Assembly: GCA_963978545.1 (NCBI GenBank)
Contig: OZ021721.1
Coordinates: 109,403,366-109,467,365 of the forward strand
From: Linyphia triangularis
Lineage: Eukaryota; Arthropoda; Arachnida; Araneae; Linyphiidae
Length of the DNA: 64,000 nucleotides
Reading direction: 5' to 3'
Part shown: in pieces, positions 59,162 through 64,000 of the stretch
Layout of the letters: every line of letters begins with the position of its first letter
How positions within the stretch are numbered: the first letter of the stretch is position 1
The notes under the pieces: generated by a model
The model's database searches: none
What the model saw: the letters and a program-made list of their open reading frames with translations, nothing else
Told to the model about the DNA's origin: nothing
Program-made: the position numbers and the translations under genes

Positions 59162-59513
59162 CCTAATGCAAAAATATGTACAGGGAACTGAATGTAAATT
59201 ATCTAATTTTTTAAAAGAATTAAATGATGAAAATTTAATTCTTGTTCTTTTGTTAAATGTGTGAGAGAGTTGCCATATTTTATAATTAGGATTTTCAAGT
59301 TTACTGATATGCGATTAAATAAGTGCCTTTACAGGAGGATGTGGAACACTACTCGTTTGTGTTTGTCATATTCATAAACATGAGAAATTAATGCTGATAG
59401 GATGACATTCGAACGATTAAAGTAAAGAAATTGAAACTCCATTAGATTCCTGTTAAACCTGCATATATGTAATTGTTTGTAGTTTTTCTCAAACAATATG
59501 TTACCTGTTGAGA

Positions 59514-61495
59514 CAATCGATATAGATAAACAACTGGATAGACTGCTTAAAGTTGGGGAAACGAGCCGTTGCCACCGCTGAAGCTAGATGCTTGGATGGA
59601 GGAATTTGTATTGCTGATGTGGATTTTCTTCGATCTCTATAGTACATTCGCGTTACTTTTGATATTTGGCAAGCAAAAAAAATAAAAAATAAGAATAAAA
59701 CACAATTGAAGAAAATAGTTTAACCAATAAATAAAACTGATCAAAATAATTATAAGTATAGGATTTGTATATTTGGAACAAACATTTGAGATTAGTTACT
59801 GTTTCTGTTACTGTAAACATGTTTTGTCTTTATTGATTTGAATTTAAATCTTTAAATTTTATGTTACATAAATTAAATATTTTAAAAATAAATTATTATC
59901 TACAAGTTATGAGAATACAGTAAACAAATGAAAATAGACTTTAAAGTATATTTATTTTAGAAGTAGAAATTAAAGATAGTTAAAGAAATACAGTAAACCA
60001 GTTGAAAATAAGTAATAATAAAATTTCAAAATACAAATTCATTTATACTATAACTAATATAATACAAAAAACAATTTAAGTTTCGAAGGCAAACTACATT
60101 ATATTAATTTTTCATACTCAATATTATTATATAGCTTATGAATTTAAAGATACAGGTTTTGAAACTTGTTTATTGCAAGTCAAAGAGATATATATGATCC
60201 ATTAATTCTGAAGCGGATCTCTGAAAAAATCTTAATTGTAGTACATTAAATAATAAAAAATTATGGTTTCTTGTAAAATAAAATTAACCAAGTGGATTAC
60301 TTTTGGTACCATTTTAGTTAAAAAACTAAATCAAAATTATTTGCTAATGAAACAAAGTTAATCAGTTTAACATTTACTCAATAAATCCGTCCAATATACA
60401 ACAATTCATTTAAACAAGTATAGAGTAAAATCCGAATGCGTTTTACAATAAATAATAATATGTATTTTAAGAGATGAAATTTGAGAATTAGAAAACTATG
60501 ATGAAACTCGTGCCTTCCTGACTCATAAACGTTCCTTTTTCTCCTAATTTAATAAAAACATTTAAATAAATTAAAATAAAATAAACTTTTTTAATTTAAT
60601 ACAAGCATTTGCAAACGATTGCAAGAGGAGAGACAATTTCTCTCTGAAATTCAAGGGTTACATTTTTAAGCAGAAATAAAAATGAAATACAAATTGCTTC
60701 CGACAGTTTGGTGGGACTTCGAATTCCAGAAAACAGTTAAAAAAGACATAGTATTTAAAATAAATACGTAAATAATAAAGAAACTGATAAACTTTGCCGT
60801 TTGCAGTCCGCAGTTTCATTATTAAATAAATTTAGAACAGAACACTAGCATTTTAAGTTATTGTTTCAATTTCCATTCCATACTTTTTTCTTTTTTTTTT
60901 AATTACAATTACTAATTGTTCATTAAAACGTATAAAAACGTAGATTAAATAAAACATATCTAAAACAATTTTTTCAGTTATAAATAAACAGAGTAATTAT
61001 TTTAGTTATTAAATGAGTGAACAAGTAGAGTTTTAATTTAACTTTCTTTTCCCATTTCTTTGCCAAATGCCCTTGAAAACGAATAAAAACAAAGACTAAA
61101 TAAATATAAATCGAGTGTTTTATTCTAGATCATAAGACTATTTGTTCTGAATTTAAAATATATTATTTATGATATGAATTGCCATATAAGATATCAATCA
61201 TTAACTACGAGCGATCAATGTTAGAAGGGTCATTTTAGATATTTTTCAAAAATAAATAATAATAATAAAAATAAAATACATTAACATATATGAATGACTA
61301 TTTTTTGCTTGCCGGCGAAAAATAGTGTTTATATTTTTTCGATTTGCGCTGTTGTTGCAATTATGCAACACAGTAATTAACCATGATTCAGGAAATCGTC
61401 CCACCAATGGCAGGAAAGCAAATATTTCTGCCGGCACGTTTTTCACGTTGCGTTGCCATCGGAGCAGTCTATCCAGTTGTTTATCTATATCAATG
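59514..61495. mobile_element. 2-kb TIR element nested in the left arm
   Basis: The termini share CGATATAGATAAACAACTGG and ATAGACTGCT with the 334-bp element at 4552-4885, left end with left end and right with right. GTTGAGA flanks both sides (59507-59513 and 61496-61502); the eighth base differs. The host arm continues at 61496 with GTTGAGAATGTAACGATTGT, matching the uninterrupted right arm (complement of about 62478-62505). The interior is very AT-rich without a long frame, so no transposase can be named. Confidence 0.83.
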
Positions 61496-61502
61496 GTTGA
61501 GA

Positions 61503-62464
61503 ATGTAACGATTGTCCGACATTCAAGGGATTTGGTAAGTGATTAATTCCCTATAAAAATCTGTTGGTTTCATTTGGCCAATGGGATACCGAGTACCTAA
61601 AAAATTTAAATACAAAACATTATCCTTAATTTAGTTCAATAATCAACTTCAGCGAAAAGAAGATTATCATATTCGCAAAATTCAATGCAAAAAAAATTTA
61701 CAAGGAATTAAATACGAATTGTCTATTTTTCCAATAAATTGAATGGTTAGTATGTAAAGTTATATAATAATTATATCATAAATTGAAATTGAAATTCTAT
61801 AGTCCACTCTTATCATAAATGTCTTCTCCTTTTACGATATTCTTATAAATATATAATAGAGGAATAAATTTTAACCTAAATTATTGAATAAAAATCATTA
61901 TGATTAGTGTCTGCCCTATTGTATATTAAGTATGTAAACGTTTTTCCATAAAATTAGAAACATGATCATAAAAACAATTTTGAGAATTTTTTAAAGAACG
62001 TTACAGACAATCAGAATAATTTGTTTGTTCATATTATTTAACAAAAGGAAAATCCAAAAAATCGAAACACGTTTTTTTTTTATTATTAATCGTGTTACCA
62101 TTGAATTGTTATCGAAATTAGTTTATCAGATGCATACCATTTCATCATATTTGCCTTATTTTTCCATTTTACTTCTTTTTTTATTTGTTGAAATAGATTA
62201 CATCCTTGAACTGCATCTTGAATAATAGAGATGTAATTTTCGGAAAAATCGCTAAGAATCTGATTTTAAATTTATTACTTGCACTAAAGAAACATGACTA
62301 CTCTTTAACATTAATGCCATTAAAATGTTGGAAGTTTCTCCAGAAATAAATTGATAAGTCATTACAAAGGGTCTACAAACTTTCAAGGTAAACCTATAAA
62401 AATCATTACACTGCTTATATTTTACTCGTATAATTCCATTTTTATCAAAAAGTTTTTCTACACA
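61503..62464. other. Unique middle of the 4.9-kb element
   Basis: AT-rich segment between the two inverted arms. The only open frame (62025-62225, 66 codons) is hydrophobic and starts without context. Nothing recognisable as a transposase. Confidence 0.4.
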
Positions 62465-63378
62465 ATTCTTAAATTTCTCGCATTTCGGACAATTGTTACA
62501 ATCTCACAACTAACATATTGTTGAGGATTATTTCTAACAGTTGCAGATATGCAGGTTTAACAGGAATTCGTTCGAATGACATTCTATCAGTATTAATTCC
62601 ACATTTTTATGAATATGACAAACACAAACGCTAAGTGTTCCACTTACCCCTGTTACGGCCCTTATTTGGTAGTAAATCAGCAAACTTGGGAAAACCCAAT
62701 TATAAAATATGTTAACTCTTCCATACATTCAACAAAAAATTCAATAAATAAATTTTCATGATTTAATTCTTTTAAATAGCTAGAAAATTTACATTCAGTT
62801 CCTTGTGCATTCTTTTGCAATAAGTATCGAGAATATGGGAATTTTTACTTTGCACCCAAGAGCAATTATCGTGCGAAGGGTAAGGGTTTGCATTTAAATT
62901 TATAACTTGTCATCCAATTGCAATCCCAAAATGAAACCAAAAGATTTTTGTAGAGAATTAATGTATGAAGAAAATATATTTTTTTGAAAAAAATAAAAAT
63001 ACCCCTTTTTGTGATATCGAAGGTCAAAGGTCAAAATGTTTTACCTTAAAATTAAAATTAAAAAAAAATTGAAGCAAGTGATGCGTCATAAGAAAGCCTA
63101 AATATTCAGCTTTTTTTTGGCACCAAAAGCAATGTTCTATGATAATTAGGGACAAAATTATGTGCAAATTTGTAAAGCAAAAAATGCGAAATTTTGACCT
63201 TTTGGCCCATTTTTGAACCACCGCATTTCAGAAACCAAACGATATTTAAACTTAATATTTGCCATTCTTTCTTTTCTCTATGAATCCAACAAGTGAGCAA
63301 AATGTTATTAAATTCTGAAGGGGTCGGGTTGAGAACCGTGTTGATTTGACATGGAATGTGACCCTAGTCTAAAAACTA

Positions 63379-63717
63379 GACCTGAAAACACTTAATTCGA
63401 TTTTTATCGAACTCGAAATGTCAGCGGTTATCCCAGTAGCACAATTGCACTAACCAATATCACTTAACACAGAAATCTTTTTTTTTTTTTTTTTAATAAC
63501 ATCTTACCACTCATCTAGGTCATTAATGAGAATTGGATAACTTCTATAAAATATTAGGAATTTCAAACTTAATGGAAACGGTTACTAACGTGCGTTAAAC
63601 TAGGAGTGTGAAACATCGCACAACTTTCAATTACATTACAATATTGGTCATTGTAATAAAATCAAAATGTATTGTGTTATTTCCCGTTTTCATATTTTTA
63701 CTCATTTAAAAAAATAT
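63379..63717. other. AT-rich edge sequence
   Basis: No gene. A poly-T run lies at 63479-63494. Confidence 0.4.
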
Positions 63718-64000
63718 TGTTACGAATTTTTGTATATTTTTAAATATTTTGTAGCATTAATTATGTAAAAAGAAAACTTTATGTACATTTCACATAAGGC
63801 AGTGCAATAATTTGTCTTCGCTTTCCTGCAATGTGTCTCTTAATGCTTGAAAACGAGTTTTACAGAGATAATGCTGGGAATCAAGTTTTACAAAGAGAAG
63901 GCCATTTAACATTATGGTCAATGGCAATCTCACCAAGTTGGCGAGAAATCGCCAACATTTTCGGTCCCCATGTACATGTATAGGGCTTTTCGACTACGAT
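63718..64000 (+). mobile_element. LTR start, cut by the window edge
   Basis: TGTTACGAATTTTTGTATAT opens the same LTR family as 222-943 and in the same orientation. Later landmarks match too: AAGGCAGTGCAATA, ATTTTCGGTCCCC, ACATGTATAGG. The part corresponding to a SINE-free middle of the first LTR is shorter here (the GGCGACGGTTTTGGCGAC segment is missing). Whether a full element, a 5' LTR or another solo LTR follows cannot be seen. Confidence 0.75.

Larger units (their letters stand above)
58425..63366. mobile_element. 4.9-kb element with ~1-kb inverted terminal repeats
   Basis: The left end reads TAGGGTCATTCCATGTCAAA and the complement of the right end reads TAGGGTCACATTCCATGTCA. The arms then stay complementary for about 1 kb, through AACATTGCTTTTGGTGCC, GGAACTGAATGTAAATT and TGTTTGTCATATTCATAAA, with perhaps 15-20% difference by eye. 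AAAAACTA occurs just outside both ends (58416-58423 and 63371-63378) and may be an 8-bp duplication, though not snug on the right. The left arm was split by a SINE and by a 2-kb TIR element. No transposase is visible, and the family is unknown to me. Confidence 0.75.

Overview
The window looks like a gene-poor, strongly AT-rich stretch of an animal nuclear genome. The mix of tRNA-derived SINEs, Tc1/mariner and pogo relatives, hAT- and piggyBac-type MITEs, Helitrons and solo LTRs fits an arthropod. I would guess a chelicerate, probably a spider, but that rests on general familiarity with such repeats and not on a gene. I found no intact protein-coding gene and no functional RNA gene. The longest open frames are about 100-130 codons, mostly low in complexity, and several lie inside repeats.

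The dominant feature is a giant palindrome at 32240-47203. It has two arms of about 7.48 kb that mirror each other almost base for base and meet with essentially no spacer near 39721. It is flanked by the 6-bp direct repeat CTGGTT. Its arms begin AGTAGTTAG, and the base-pairing stops exactly at the CTGGTT copies, so it behaves as one transposon-like insertion. It landed across the end of an older 3.1-kb TIR element (29114-32236, 7-bp duplication GTTCAAC), which had itself split the tail of a SINE. Removing the palindrome restores the older element's duplication, and removing that element restores the SINE. The 6-bp duplication, the AG...CT termini and the size of about 15 kb recall Maverick/Polinton elements, but no Polinton protein can be seen. 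A snap-back (one end duplicated in inverse) derivative of such an element is my favoured, unproven, reading. Each arm carries a dense array of TGACGTCA (CRE/ATF) sites with ETS-like, E-box and CCAAT motifs at its outer end, then about a dozen diverged ~115-bp repeats, then a short GC-rich island, then AT-rich sequence.

Left flank (1-29 kb): solo Ty3-type LTR (222-943), 236-bp tandem duplication (2341-2810), mariner-like fold-back split by a SINE (3249-3760), 334-bp TIR element with 8-bp duplication (4552-4885), TA-flanked element with GTACCTAGG repeats (5372-6226), hAT MITE (11034-11677), mariner-type fold-back (12026-12738), piggyBac-type MITE (16885-17583), small hairpin MITE (19464-19576), mariner remnant (19899 to about 20960), pogo-like element with transposase remnant (21114-23183), and a second solo LTR (26893-27351). 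tRNA-derived SINE family 1 occurs five times with clear target duplications.

Right flank (47-64 kb): the rest of the split SINE, a second mariner remnant (about 48500-49054), one Helitron 3' end and one complete short Helitron (51123-51890), fold-backs and MITEs (52985-55340), a fold-back split by a SINE (55819-56499), a four-copy 176-bp tandem array (56915-57616), and a 4.9-kb element with ~1-kb inverted terminal repeats (about 58425-63366). That last element holds a SINE and a 2-kb TIR element nested in one arm. The window ends in an LTR of the same family as the one at its start.
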